In this document: one piece after another, positions 42,127 to 50,270 of the stretch
Layout: the number at the start of each line of letters is the position of its first letter
Numbering within the stretch: position 1 is the stretch's first letter
Source: Lysobacterales bacterium
Lineage (GTDB): Bacteria; Pseudomonadota; Gammaproteobacteria; Xanthomonadales; Marinicellaceae
DNA: 52,446 bases
Direction: 5' to 3'
Assembly (NCBI GenBank): GCA_026988115.1
Contig: JALSLV010000064.1
Location: forward strand, 1 to 52,446
The notes under the pieces: model-generated
Seen by the model: only the letters and a program-made list of their open reading frames with translations
Told to the model about the DNA's origin: nothing
Databases searched by the model: none
Position numbers and translations under genes: made by a program

Positions 42127-42999
42127 TTATTCAAACCCGTTTACAAATATAGACTCAGATAATATATTTACATTATTGGCATATAAATTATTTGAGGAAT
42201 CAATATCGTAAGTATCATTGCTTATTGTAGCATCAAAAAAATTCATGCCTGAAGTTTGACCACTTGCAAGCAGAGTAACTCCAGTATTTTGTGCTGCTGT
42301 TAGATTGCTTATTGTACAAAGTGGGTAACCATTAGGATCCTCTTGGCAACCTAATGTAGAAAGTATGTTTAAGGCAGAGTTAAATTGAACCTTAGTATTA
42401 TTTGAGGTACTGCCCGATAGATTTTCGAGCATGACATTAATATTAAAAGTTGTGTTTTGTAATACTAGATTAGGATGAGTGGCATCAATTTTGAGGTCAA
42501 CAGCATCATCAAGCAGATGGAATTTAAAGTCTCTATCAGGGTTAAGGTTTCCTTGGTACACTTCTTGCCCATCTGGGTAGTTCGGTCCAGGAGGAGGAGT
42601 TACTACTGTTTGCACATTTTCTCTATAACAGCCTCTTTCAATGCTTGACGCAACTTGCACAGTATAAAACGTATTGGCTATAAAGTTAACCGAAGAAACA
42701 TCAAAATAAACCATGCCATTTTTTTCTGGAGAAGCTTGAAAACTATCTTGTAATATTGGGGTACCTGAAACACCTTCTCCTTGAAACAAGGAAAAAGTGA
42801 TTGTAGCAGCCCCTAATAAAGCATTGCAATCTCTGTAATTAAATCCAAAGAACAAAGTGTTGGGATTTGTTACAAGAAAGGTTTGACCAATGGGTGAAAA
42901 AAAATTAATTTGGCTCAGAAAGTTTGCTTCATTATAGAAAACATTAGCAGCAAAAGGTTTGGTTGTAAATAATACAATTAAAAACATAAATTTTTTCAT
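42127..42999 (-). CDS. secreted protein with DUF11-like segment and GFE tail
   Basis: 290 residues, signal peptide about 1-18 (FMFLIVLFTTKPFAA). The first half resembles a beta-sandwich (LFFGFNYRDCNALLGAATITFSLFQGEG). The second half has a DUF11-type repeat (VLQNTTFNINVMLENLSGSTSNNTKVQF). It ends SESIFVNGFE. Monocistronic, with MITE copies on both sides. I do not recognise a more specific family. Confidence 0.65.
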   Translation of the reverse strand: MKKFMFLIVLFTTKPFAANVFYNEANFLSQINFFSPIGQTFLVTNPNTLFFGFNYRDCNALLGAATITFSLFQGEGVSGTPILQDSFQASPEKNGMVYFDVSSVNFIANTFYTVQVASSIERGCYRENVQTVVTPPPGPNYPDGQEVYQGNLNPDRDFKFHLLDDAVDLKIDATHPNLVLQNTTFNINVMLENLSGSTSNNTKVQFNSALNILSTLGCQEDPNGYPLCTISNLTAAQNTGVTLLASGQTSGMNFFDATISNDTYDIDSSNNLYANNVNILSESIFVNGFE

Positions 43000-43124
43000 A
43001 CGATAAAATCTCCTAAAATTAATTAAGACACATTTTATTAAAAAATCCTTGTGGGCGGTTATAACAAATGATGCAATTTATTGTAAATATGATGCAAATT
43101 TGTATGATTTGTCCAAAATCCTTA

Positions 43125-43276
43125 TACACAAATCCAGATATAGAATCGTAATTAATAGTGCAAGTAATTGTTGTGCATAAGGACTCAACAAAAACTGAAT
43201 CCACCTGATTGGTGATTTCTAAGGTGCATTAAGGACTTGTGCTAGCATTGTGATTTCTATATCGAGATTTGAGGTA
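43125..43276. repeat. MITE-like element, copy D
   Basis: 152 bases from TACACAAATCCAGATATAGA to TTCTATATCGAGATTTGAGG and TA. The interior has CACCTGATTGGTGATT and AAGGTGCATTAAGGACTTGT, as in copies A and B. Confidence 0.8.
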
Positions 43277-43299
43277 TAACAAGTCAATAATTTCGTAGG

Positions 43300-43386
43300 C
43301 ATATCATTAGTGATTATATATTTTATTGGTTTGCTAAGAGTGTTAAAGGATTGTGTTATAATTGTGTTTTACTATCGGGGTTTGAG
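43300..43386. repeat. MITE-like element, right-end fragment (copy E)
   Basis: Only the right half is present, from TTAGTGATT to ACTATCGGGGTTTGAG. It includes TGTTATAATTGTG, an extended -10 sequence, at about 43354-43366. It lies 90 bases before aat and directly after copy D. Confidence 0.6.
43354..43362 (+). promoter_or_regulatory. candidate extended -10 promoter for aat inside a MITE end
   Basis: TGTTATAAT fits the extended -10 consensus TGnTATAAT. Transcription would begin near 43369 and give a leader of about 105 bases for aat. A weak TTGCTA at 43331-43336 is 20 bases upstream, too far to be a standard -35. Copies B, C and D have related words (TATCAT, TATAAT, TAGCAT) at the same place. 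Confidence 0.35.
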
Positions 43387-43474
43387 TTTATTTAAAATGA
43401 GGTTAAAGAAAGTTGAATTCTCAATAGAGTTATTTCTTTTTAAGAATATCTAGGTATTATGAAAAATTAAAATT

Positions 43475-44131
43475 ATGCGATTTTTTCTCCCGACAATGGA
43501 TGGCAAGAATGAATTTCCTCCAATTGAAGAAGCTTTAAGTGAGCCCAATGGTTTACTGGCATTTGGTGGAAACCTTAAACCAGAGACTTTAATTAATGCC
43601 TACAGTCATGGAATTTTTCCGTGGTACTCTGAACAAGAGCCTCTGCTGTGGTGGTCACCCAATCCACGCATGGTGCTTTTCCCTGAAAAATTTCATGCCT
43701 CACGAAGTTTTAAACGGGCATTAAAGAAAACTCAGTATACGCCTCATTTTAATCGAGATTTTAAAACAGTGATTCACCATTGTGCGCAAACACGAAAAGA
43801 TGGTTTAGGTACATGGATTACCAAAGAAATGAAAGTTGCTTATCAAAAATTACATGAAATGGGTATAGCGCACAGTTTAGAAATTGATATTAATGGAAAG
43901 TTAGCAGGAGGAATTTATGGCATTGCCTTAGAAAATATATTCTATGGAGAATCCATGTTTAGTACCCAAACCAATGGCTCAAAATTTGCTTTATATGAAT
44001 TATGTAGGTACTTATTGAAGAATAATTTTAAAATATTAGACTGCCAAGCCCACAGTAATCACCTAGAGTCAATGGGGGCAGAATTGATTTCAATTCGGAA
44101 ATTTAAGGAATATTTGCCCCAAAAGGTTTGA
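43475..44131 (+). CDS. aat: leucyl/phenylalanyl-tRNA–protein transferase
   Basis: Adds Leu or Phe to N-terminal Arg or Lys of proteins and marks them for ClpS/ClpAP. 218 residues with the signature GLLAFGGNLKPETLINAYSHGIFPWY, then WWSPNPRMVLFP, and C-terminal YGESMFS...NFKILDCQAHSNHLESMGA. It is followed by infA and then, convergently, by clpA and clpS, the downstream machinery of the same N-degron pathway. This is the conserved gammaproteobacterial neighbourhood. No strong ribosome site is visible. Confidence 0.95.
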   Translation: MRFFLPTMDGKNEFPPIEEALSEPNGLLAFGGNLKPETLINAYSHGIFPWYSEQEPLLWWSPNPRMVLFPEKFHASRSFKRALKKTQYTPHFNRDFKTVIHHCAQTRKDGLGTWITKEMKVAYQKLHEMGIAHSLEIDINGKLAGGIYGIALENIFYGESMFSTQTNGSKFALYELCRYLLKNNFKILDCQAHSNHLESMGAELISIRKFKEYLPQKV

Positions 44132-44226
44132 TAAAGTGCAAATTTATAATGATTAGCAAAATTCATTAATGTAATATTCATCTTTATCTGCTACTATACG
44201 CATCGATTAATAAACACGTAGGTTGT

Positions 44227-44445
44227 ATGGCAAAAGAAGATGTAATTGAGTTAGAAGGCAAAGTCACCGAGACTTTACCTAACACAATGTTTAGAGTAGA
44301 ACTAGAAAATGGTCACGTAGTAACGGCGCACATTTCTGGTCGCATGCGCAAGCACTATATTCGTATATTAACAGGGGATACTGTTACTGTCGAGTTAACT
44401 CCTTACGACTTGTCTAAGGGTCGCATCACTTTCCGAAAAAAATAA
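44227..44445 (+). CDS. infA: translation initiation factor IF-1
   Basis: 72 residues, the exact family length; a single S1/OB-fold domain from [20 protein letters not shown] to [19 protein letters not shown]. It binds the ribosomal A site during initiation. A 95-base gap after aat suggests its own promoter. The stretch after it carries 30-base direct repeats. Confidence 0.97.
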   Translation: MAKEDVIELEGKVTETLPNTMFRVELENGHVVTAHISGRMRKHYIRILTGDTVTVELTPYDLSKGRITFRKK

Positions 44446-44455
44446 AAATAACACG

Positions 44456-44485
44456 TGATATTACCTCATAAATAAGCCACCTTTT
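44456..44485. repeat. 30-bp direct repeat after infA, copy 1
   Basis: The unit is TGATATTACCTCATAAATAA followed by GCCACCTTTT, identical to copy 2 (44577-44606) except for one base. Copies are 121 bases apart. Confidence 0.8.
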
Positions 44486-44576
44486 CGTTCAAAAATGGTC
44501 ATTTACACCTGTAAAATCACATTTTTTGCCTCAATATGACTTATTTCTAATGCAATCTAACGCGTTATTTATGCAT

Positions 44577-44606
44577 TGATATTGCCTCATAAATAAGCCA
44601 CCTTTT
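44577..44606. repeat. 30-bp direct repeat before clpA 3' end, copy 2
   Basis: The unit is TGATATTGCCTCATAAATAA plus GCCACCTTTT. The region 44446-44758 between the convergent infA and clpA holds these two units and a GGTGGG/CCCACC hairpin, but no gene. Confidence 0.8.
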
Positions 44607-44667
44607 AAAGTTTGCATTATTTTATTTTTGCTGTGTGATATATCTCACTTGCCTTTATTTTTTGTAA

Positions 44668-44683
44668 GGTGGGTTTACCCACC
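44668..44683. repeat. REP-like palindrome GGTGGG-TTTA-CCCACC
   Basis: A perfect 6-base stem in the gap between the convergent infA and clpA. The same core recurs at 49041-49060. It may double as a terminator for either gene. Confidence 0.55.
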
Positions 44684-44758
44684 AAACTTGCAATCAAAGA
44701 ATCAAACTCATGCTCCACTTTGTGGAGGGCAAACCAAGTTAAAACAGGCTATAAACCT

Positions 44759-47011
44759 TTAATTGACTGGTTTTTTATTAGACTCCAATAAAGGGGTGTT
44801 AGATTTAATGGCAAAAGACAGTTTGTTATTGAGTAAGTCTATGACAACCAATCCTCCATTAACGAGTTTTCCAAACAATATTTCGTCAATTAAAGGTTTT
44901 TTAATGTAACGTTCTATCGCTCGGTGCATTGGCCTGGCTCCCATGGATTTATCATAGCCTTTATCAACCAACCATTGTTTGGCATTGTTACTGAGTTTAA
45001 AACGCAATGACTTGTCTGACATTTGAGTTTCTAGCTCAATAATAATCTTATCCACAATTTTGAGTACGTGCATTTGTGCTAAATGATTAAACTGAATGGT
45101 TGCATCAAGGCGATTTCTAAACTCGGGTGAAAACAAGCGTTTGATGGCTTGTTCTGAATCACTGGAGTTGTCTTGCTCGGTAAAGCCCATGGAATCACGC
45201 GATTGTTCAGCAGCCCCTGCATTGGTGGTCATAATAAGTAAGACATTTCTAAAGTCGGTTTCTCTACCGTTAGAATCTGTTAGAGTCCCTCTATCCATGA
45301 CTTGCAATAAAACATTGAAGATATCAGGGTGGGCTTTCTCAATTTCATCCAATAAAACGATGCTGTGTGGATTTTGATGAACTTTATCCGTTAACAAACC
45401 GCCTTCTTCGTGACCAACATAACCAGGAGGAGAACCAATAAGACGAGCAACACTGTGAGACTCCATGTATTCAGACATATCAAAACGTAATAATTTCAAA
45501 CCTAATAAATGGGACAACTGTTTAACCACTTCGGTCTTGCCGACCCCCGTTGGTCCTGCAAACAATAGATTAGCGATGGGTTGATCGGCTTTTGCCATAC
45601 CAGCTCGTGACATTTTAATTGCTGTGGATAAGGTGTTAATCGCCTCATCTTGCCCAAAGATAACCATTTTGAGGTTGCGTTCAATGGACTGTAAGCGTTG
45701 AATATCATCACCGTTCAAATCATTAACTGGGATTTTTGCCATGGATGCAACAACTCGCCGAATATCACTTGCGTTTATTGGTGTTTTTTGCAAACCTTTA
45801 ATGCGTTGCCAAGAACCCGCTTCATCAATGGCATCGATGGCTTTGTCAGGCAAAAATTTATCATTTAGGTAGCGAGAAGTTATTTTGACCGCTTCGGTAA
45901 TAGACTCATTGCTGTATTTAACATCGTGGTGCGATTCAAATTGGGGCTTTAATCCTTGTAAAATATCGATGGTTTCGCTAACACTGGGTTCTTTAATGTC
46001 CACTTTTTGAAAACGGCGTGCCAGTGCACGGTCTTTATCAAAAACACTGCGCGCTTCTTGTGCTGTTGTTGCACCAATGCAGCGCAGTTCACCATTACTC
46101 AGGGCTGGTTTGAGCATATTGGATGCATCCATGGTGCCACCCGAAACAGCTCCAGCACCGATAATGGTGTGTATTTCATCAATAAAAAGAATGGAGTGTT
46201 CGATATTTTGCACATGTTGAATCACTTTCTTCATGCGTTTTTCAAAATCTCCACGGTATTTTGTGCCTGCTAACATGCTGCCTAAATCCAATGAAAATAC
46301 AATGGCTTCTTGGATGAGTTCAGGGACTTCTTTATCGACAATGCGTTTAGCAAGACCTGCAGCTACCGCTGTTTTACCCACGCCAGGTTCACCAACCAGC
46401 AAAGGGTTGTTTTTTCGGCGACGAAGTAATATTTGGATAACACGCTCTAACTCTTGATGCCGACCAATAAGTGGATCTATTTTGCCAGCAATGGCTTTTT
46501 CATTCAGGTTAATTAAATAACTTTCCACTCCATCGGTTTGGTCTTCGCTTTCTTCATCGCTATTGTCATAACCATCCATTGGAGCAAAATCACCGTGAGC
46601 GATGGTGCTAACAATGTCAAATCGCTCAATGCCTTGTTTGGCAAATAAGAAAACAACATGGCATTCATGTTCCTCAAAGAAAGAAACCAACACACGTTCA
46701 CCCGTGACAATATCCACCTCAGCAGATTGGCTTGAAAAAATAGCCCTTTGCATGACACGCTGAAAGGCGGTGGTGGGTTGCGGTGTAAAGTCAATATCTT
46801 TTGGTAACACCTCAATGTATTGTTCTATGTGTTGCTCAAGTTCTATTTTTAACAACTCAATATCACAATCTATTTCTTGCAATACTTTAATGACGTTTGA
46901 ATTTTTTAACAACCCTAACATCAAATGTTCCATGGTTAAGTATTCGTGGCGATTAAAGATAGCTTGTTGGTAGATGTTGCCGATATTTTTGTCTAGTTCT
47001 TTATCTAACAT
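44759..47011 (-). CDS. clpA: ATP-dependent Clp protease ATP-binding subunit ClpA
   Basis: AAA+ unfoldase that feeds substrates, including ClpS-delivered N-degron proteins, to ClpP. 750 residues. A double Clp-N domain is followed by two AAA+ modules: GEPGVGKTAV with LFIDEIHTIIGAG, and AGPTGVGKTEV with VLLDEIEKAHPDIF. The ClpP-docking loop is not obvious to me. The start ATG at 47011 overlaps the clpS stop (TAATG), so the two are translationally coupled; the frame could be read from 47032, but MLDKELD fits ClpA homologues. Confidence 0.96.
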   Translation of the reverse strand: MLDKELDKNIGNIYQQAIFNRHEYLTMEHLMLGLLKNSNVIKVLQEIDCDIELLKIELEQHIEQYIEVLPKDIDFTPQPTTAFQRVMQRAIFSSQSAEVDIVTGERVLVSFFEEHECHVVFLFAKQGIERFDIVSTIAHGDFAPMDGYDNSDEESEDQTDGVESYLINLNEKAIAGKIDPLIGRHQELERVIQILLRRRKNNPLLVGEPGVGKTAVAAGLAKRIVDKEVPELIQEAIVFSLDLGSMLAGTKYRGDFEKRMKKVIQHVQNIEHSILFIDEIHTIIGAGAVSGGTMDASNMLKPALSNGELRCIGATTAQEARSVFDKDRALARRFQKVDIKEPSVSETIDILQGLKPQFESHHDVKYSNESITEAVKITSRYLNDKFLPDKAIDAIDEAGSWQRIKGLQKTPINASDIRRVVASMAKIPVNDLNGDDIQRLQSIERNLKMVIFGQDEAINTLSTAIKMSRAGMAKADQPIANLLFAGPTGVGKTEVVKQLSHLLGLKLLRFDMSEYMESHSVARLIGSPPGYVGHEEGGLLTDKVHQNPHSIVLLDEIEKAHPDIFNVLLQVMDRGTLTDSNGRETDFRNVLLIMTTNAGAAEQSRDSMGFTEQDNSSDSEQAIKRLFSPEFRNRLDATIQFNHLAQMHVLKIVDKIIIELETQMSDKSLRFKLSNNAKQWLVDKGYDKSMGARPMHRAIERYIKKPLIDEILFGKLVNGGLVVIDLLNNKLSFAIKSNTPLLESNKKPVN

Positions 47012-47331
47012 TAGGCTTGCTCCATGACACACAATAAAGGGTGTTGATTTTCTTTGGCGTAGTGGTTGACTTGCAGCATTTTGGTTTCAGCAATTTCATG
47101 GGTGAAAATTCCGCACAAACCTTTACCGCGCGTATGCACATGCATCATCACCTGAGTAGCGCGTTCTTCATCCATTCGAAAAAATCGCACCAACACATCA
47201 ATGACAAAATCCATCGGAGTGAAATCATCGTTAATGATTAAAACCTTGTACATGTTTGGCTCTTTGAGCTCTTCCTGGGATTCTTCAAAAACTAGGCTTT
47301 GATTGTCCCAAGATAAATCTTTATCAGACAT
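47011..47331 (-). CDS. clpS: ATP-dependent Clp protease adaptor ClpS
   Basis: 106 residues. The adaptor binds bulky hydrophobic N-terminal residues and hands proteins to ClpA. The core MYKVLIINDDFTPMDFVIDVLVRFF contains the NDD-FTPM substrate-binding loop. HVHTRGKGLCGIFTHEIAETK follows. Start 47331 (MSDKDLS) gives the family length; the frame extends 26 codons upstream without homology. Confidence 0.96.
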   Translation of the reverse strand: MSDKDLSWDNQSLVFEESQEELKEPNMYKVLIINDDFTPMDFVIDVLVRFFRMDEERATQVMMHVHTRGKGLCGIFTHEIAETKMLQVNHYAKENQHPLLCVMEQA

Positions 47332-47529
47332 ATTTATAATGTTTCGTTTAATTGCTTTAATTTTGAGTTGTTTTTGTAATTTTTCAAGATTTAAATAAAA
47401 AAATCTCAATGTAATTTGATTTTATATATTACATTTATCTAATATTAGAGCAAATTGTTTACAAAAGTTTTAATTTAGGCTAACCTTTAACGCTATCTTA
47501 ACTTAATCTAAATCAAGGAGTTTAACACT

Positions 47530-48969
47530 ATGACACTATTGAACAAAAAATCAATATTAACCGTTGCAATTACCGCAGCATTAACACTGGCAGGAACAGC
47601 CTCTGCAACCAATGGTTACTTTGCGCACGCTTACTCTCAATCAGAAGCAGGGCTTGCTGGAGCAGGCGTTGCAAAAGCGAAAAATGTCGATGCATTAGCG
47701 GGTTCAACCAATCCAGCTAATATGGTTTTTGCTGGGGATCGCATGGATATAGGGCTTGCACTATTTAGCCCGCAACGCGAATACGAAGTCACAGGTGATC
47801 CAGCTTTACCAAATGGTTTTGCACCAATTGGAGTGATACCAAGCTGTAATGCTCCTGGTGTGGATCCTTGCCAACTGCCCTTTTCTATAGGGCCAGGCAA
47901 AATTCAATCAGAAAACACTTTATTCCCAGTACCAAGTTTTGGTTGGAACAAAATGTTATCAGACCGTTCATCCTTTGGCGTAATGGTTTACGGTAACGGC
48001 GGCATGAATACCGAATACCAAGGTGGCTCTGCTAATGTTTTTAACCCGGGAACAGGTACAATTGTAACAGCTCCAGGTACATTTGGTAATGGTACTTTAG
48101 GCATTGATTTAATGCAATTGTTTGTCGCTCCTACTTACTCAATGAAAGTGGGTGAAAACTCTTCTATTGGTGCAAGTATCATTGGAGTATTCCAACGTTT
48201 TGAAGCTAAAGGATTGGGCAGCTTTGCAGGCGTGACAAATTCCCCGAACAATTTAACAAATAACGGTTATTCGACTTCTTATGGAGCAGGATTTAAAGTA
48301 GGATTCAACAGCGCAATCTCTGATAGCATTCGTTTTGGAGCTTCTTATCAATCAAAAATGCGCATGGGCGAGTTTGATGAATACAAAGGCTTGTTTGCAG
48401 AAAACGGTGACTTTGATATTCCAGAAACATGGACATTTGGCATCTCAGCGGATGTCGGTGAAAAAGGTGTGTTTGTTGCCGATATCCAACGCATCAATTA
48501 TTCCGATATTAAGTCAATCGGCAATGACATAACACCATTAACTCAAGGTCAATGTTTAGATGCATTGAACGCTACACTTTTTAATGGTGGTAACCAAGCA
48601 CCAGCACAAGGTCCTGGTTGTGGCGGTGGAAGTAACGGTTTTGGTTTTGGTTACAATGACATGACAATTGTTAAAACGGGTTACGAATGGTCGCAAAGTG
48701 ATGATTTAATTTTGAGAGTGGGTTACAGCATTACGGATCAACCAATCGAATCATCTGATGTGATATTTAACATCTTAGCCCCAGCGGTAATCAAATCACA
48801 CCTAACAGCAGGCTTCACAAAGCAACTGGCTAACGGTAATGAAATGACCCTATCATTTATGTACGGTGCTGGTGAAAAGGTTACTGGACCTAACCCATTT
48901 GATCCAGGTCAAACAATTTCAATCGACATGAACCAATACCAAGTGGGTTTTACTTATACAAGAAAATAA
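47530..48969 (+). CDS. FadL/OmpP1-family outer-membrane porin
   Basis: 479 residues with a signal peptide (about 1-26). The mature protein opens TNGYFAHAYSQSEAGLAGAG, the N-terminal plug region of the long-chain fatty-acid/hydrophobic-compound transporters. A beta barrel ending in YQVGFTYTRK has the C-terminal aromatic outer-membrane pattern. AAGGAG provides a ribosome site. Substrate is not clear from sequence. A strong terminator follows. Confidence 0.9.
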   Translation: MTLLNKKSILTVAITAALTLAGTASATNGYFAHAYSQSEAGLAGAGVAKAKNVDALAGSTNPANMVFAGDRMDIGLALFSPQREYEVTGDPALPNGFAPIGVIPSCNAPGVDPCQLPFSIGPGKIQSENTLFPVPSFGWNKMLSDRSSFGVMVYGNGGMNTEYQGGSANVFNPGTGTIVTAPGTFGNGTLGIDLMQLFVAPTYSMKVGENSSIGASIIGVFQRFEAKGLGSFAGVTNSPNNLTNNGYSTSYGAGFKVGFNSAISDSIRFGASYQSKMRMGEFDEYKGLFAENGDFDIPETWTFGISADVGEKGVFVADIQRINYSDIKSIGNDITPLTQGQCLDALNATLFNGGNQAPAQGPGCGGGSNGFGFGYNDMTIVKTGYEWSQSDDLILRVGYSITDQPIESSDVIFNILAPAVIKSHLTAGFTKQLANGNEMTLSFMYGAGEKVTGPNPFDPGQTISIDMNQYQVGFTYTRK

Positions 48970-48986
48970 CTTGAGTTTATAAGTGT

Positions 48987-49017
48987 AAAAAAAAGCCTCG
49001 TTATCGAGGCTTTTTTT
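48987..49017 (+). terminator. intrinsic terminator of the FadL gene
   Basis: AAAAGCCTCG / CGAGGCTTTT stem with a TTAT loop and flanking A and T tracts. Confidence 0.92.
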
Positions 49018-49040
49018 ATGCTAAAATATGAACAAGAGTC

Positions 49041-49060
49041 GTAGGGTGGGCTTGCCCACC
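49041..49060. repeat. REP-like palindrome GTAGGGTGGGC-TTGCCCACC
   Basis: A short GGGTGGGC/GCCCACC hairpin of the REP-like kind, starting the gene-free region 49019-49904. The same core occurs at 44668-44683. Confidence 0.6.
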
Positions 49061-49342
49061 ATCAAAAGCCAAACAATTACTTTTGCGGTCTGTTTAGTCC
49101 TGCATGCTATTTCAATCAAAGAAACACGCGACTAAAGTCACGCCCCCAATCTGGATTGTGAGCTTGTTTTACGCAATCACTATAGCTATCGAGTCACTTG
49201 ATTTGATATAGAGCCAACTAATCGACCTGATAGATGGTTTCAATATATGGTAGAACCAATAAAACATCTGCTTTTACAGCACTTGGAAATCGGCTGTTAA
49301 ACAACTCATCGTAGTTATTAACACAAAAGTTTGGCTCTGATT

Positions 49343-49457
49343 GACAATAAAAAAAGTTATCGCACAGCGACACAGTGGCACAGCGAAAAGCAAAAAAAAT
49401 ACATGGGTAGGATGGGCCATGCCCATCGGCAGTGTATAAGCTACCTCAGTCTTCAAA
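49343..49457. repeat. direct repeat in gene-free region, copy 1
   Basis: This unit contains AGTTATCGCACAG, a run of CACAG words, then GGGTAGGATGGGCCATGCCC, ATCGGCAGTGTATAA and ACCTCAGTC. The GATGGGC/GCCCATC part is palindromic. Copy 2 starts about 187 bases downstream. Confidence 0.7.
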
Positions 49458-49529
49458 TTGAGTATTTGGTCAGTGGGATTTATCCCACTCTAAATTCAAC
49501 ATTTATAAATAAGCGTCGGATAAAACCGA

Positions 49530-49627
49530 CAATCCAATAAAAGAAGTTATCGCACAGTGGCACAGCAAAAAACAAATGCTTGGGTAGGATGGGCCAAGCC
49601 CATCGGCAGTGTATAAACGACCTCAAT
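49530..49627. repeat. direct repeat in gene-free region, copy 2
   Basis: Same order of words as copy 1 (AGTTATCGCACAG, CACAG, GGGTAGGATGGGCCAAGCCC, ATCGGCAGTG, ACCTCAATC) with small indels. Between the copies lies a GTGGGATTTATCCCAC hairpin. Confidence 0.7.
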
Positions 49628-49731
49628 CTTTGACTTAAAAAGATAAAAGGATATAACAATAAATCTCCACTATGTTTTTTGATAATAAAATATTAGCATA
49701 TTCTAATCTATCCTAAGTTGCTAAAAAAGTC

Positions 49732-49759
49732 TTGACAGATGAGATTGTAAAGATATTAT
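49732..49759 (+). promoter_or_regulatory. sigma-70 promoter upstream of the 49905 operon
   Basis: TTGACA at 49732-49737 and TATTAT at 49754-49759 with a 16-base spacer give a near-consensus promoter. The untranslated leader to 49905 would be about 140 bases and contains no clear terminator. Confidence 0.65.
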
Positions 49760-49904
49760 AAAAAAGCAACTTGTTAACGGATATTGCCAAAATTTGACAA
49801 AAAGTGAGCTATCCCGCCACGAAAAACGACCGAATTGACCAATGACTTTTAACCACAGTTGCATTTATAAAATTTTTAAAAAATATTAAAAAATGGAGAA
49901 ATAA

Positions 49905-50270
49905 ATGAAACAAAATAAAATCTTAAGTGCTTTAGGCATGGCTAGCACAGCACAGCACAGCACAGCACAGCACAGCACACTTAGACAACTCACCAAACGC
50001 ATAGTTCAAGTTACGGCATTTACGGTTTCTTGTTTGGTTGTATTGCCTAGTTTTCTTCAAACCGCAGATGCTCAGACAGGTGATGATTATACTTGTGCTG
50101 AAGATGACTGTGAATTAATTCATCAAGCGGAAGAAAGATCCCGTTTAGAAACGAACTATGAAAATAGTAGTTCTGTCTTTTATTCAACTGATTACCTGAT
50201 ATACAAAGCCAAAGTTGATAAAATCTTTATTAAGAAAGAAGAGAATAAAAATAATGGAGGTATGTCATGA
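49905..50270 (+). CDS. secreted small protein with a (GCACA)7 repeat; possible phase-variable gene
   Basis: 121 residues. The first codons hold seven perfect GCACA units (49945-49979), translated as repeated STAQH. They are followed by a hydrophobic export segment (VQVTAFTVSCLVVLPSFLQ) and a TADAQ cleavage-site-like region. The mature part is short, acidic then basic, and unrecognised. Because the unit is 5 bases, gain or loss of one unit breaks the frame; expression could switch on and off by slipped-strand mispairing. GGAG precedes the start. Its stop overlaps the next start. Confidence 0.65.
   Translation: MKQNKILSALGMASTAQHSTAQHSTLRQLTKRIVQVTAFTVSCLVVLPSFLQTADAQTGDDYTCAEDDCELIHQAEERSRLETNYENSSSVFYSTDYLIYKAKVDKIFIKKEENKNNGGMS
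49945..49979 (+). repeat. pentanucleotide microsatellite (GCACA)7
   Basis: Seven uninterrupted copies of GCACA inside the N-terminal coding part of the 49905 gene, with one further C. The present length keeps the frame open through to 50270. Confidence 0.95.

Noticed and set aside
43019-43204. 61-residue minus-strand frame downstream of 42999
   Set aside because: It is made mostly of MITE copy D sequence; similar frames recur at other copies.
45502-46815. Frames of 69-100 residues on both strands inside clpA
   Set aside because: They overlap a highly conserved gene, with no independent start signals or domains.
49945-49979. Short tandem repeats as a CRISPR array
   Set aside because: The unit is only five bases with no spacers, and no cas gene is present; it is a microsatellite.
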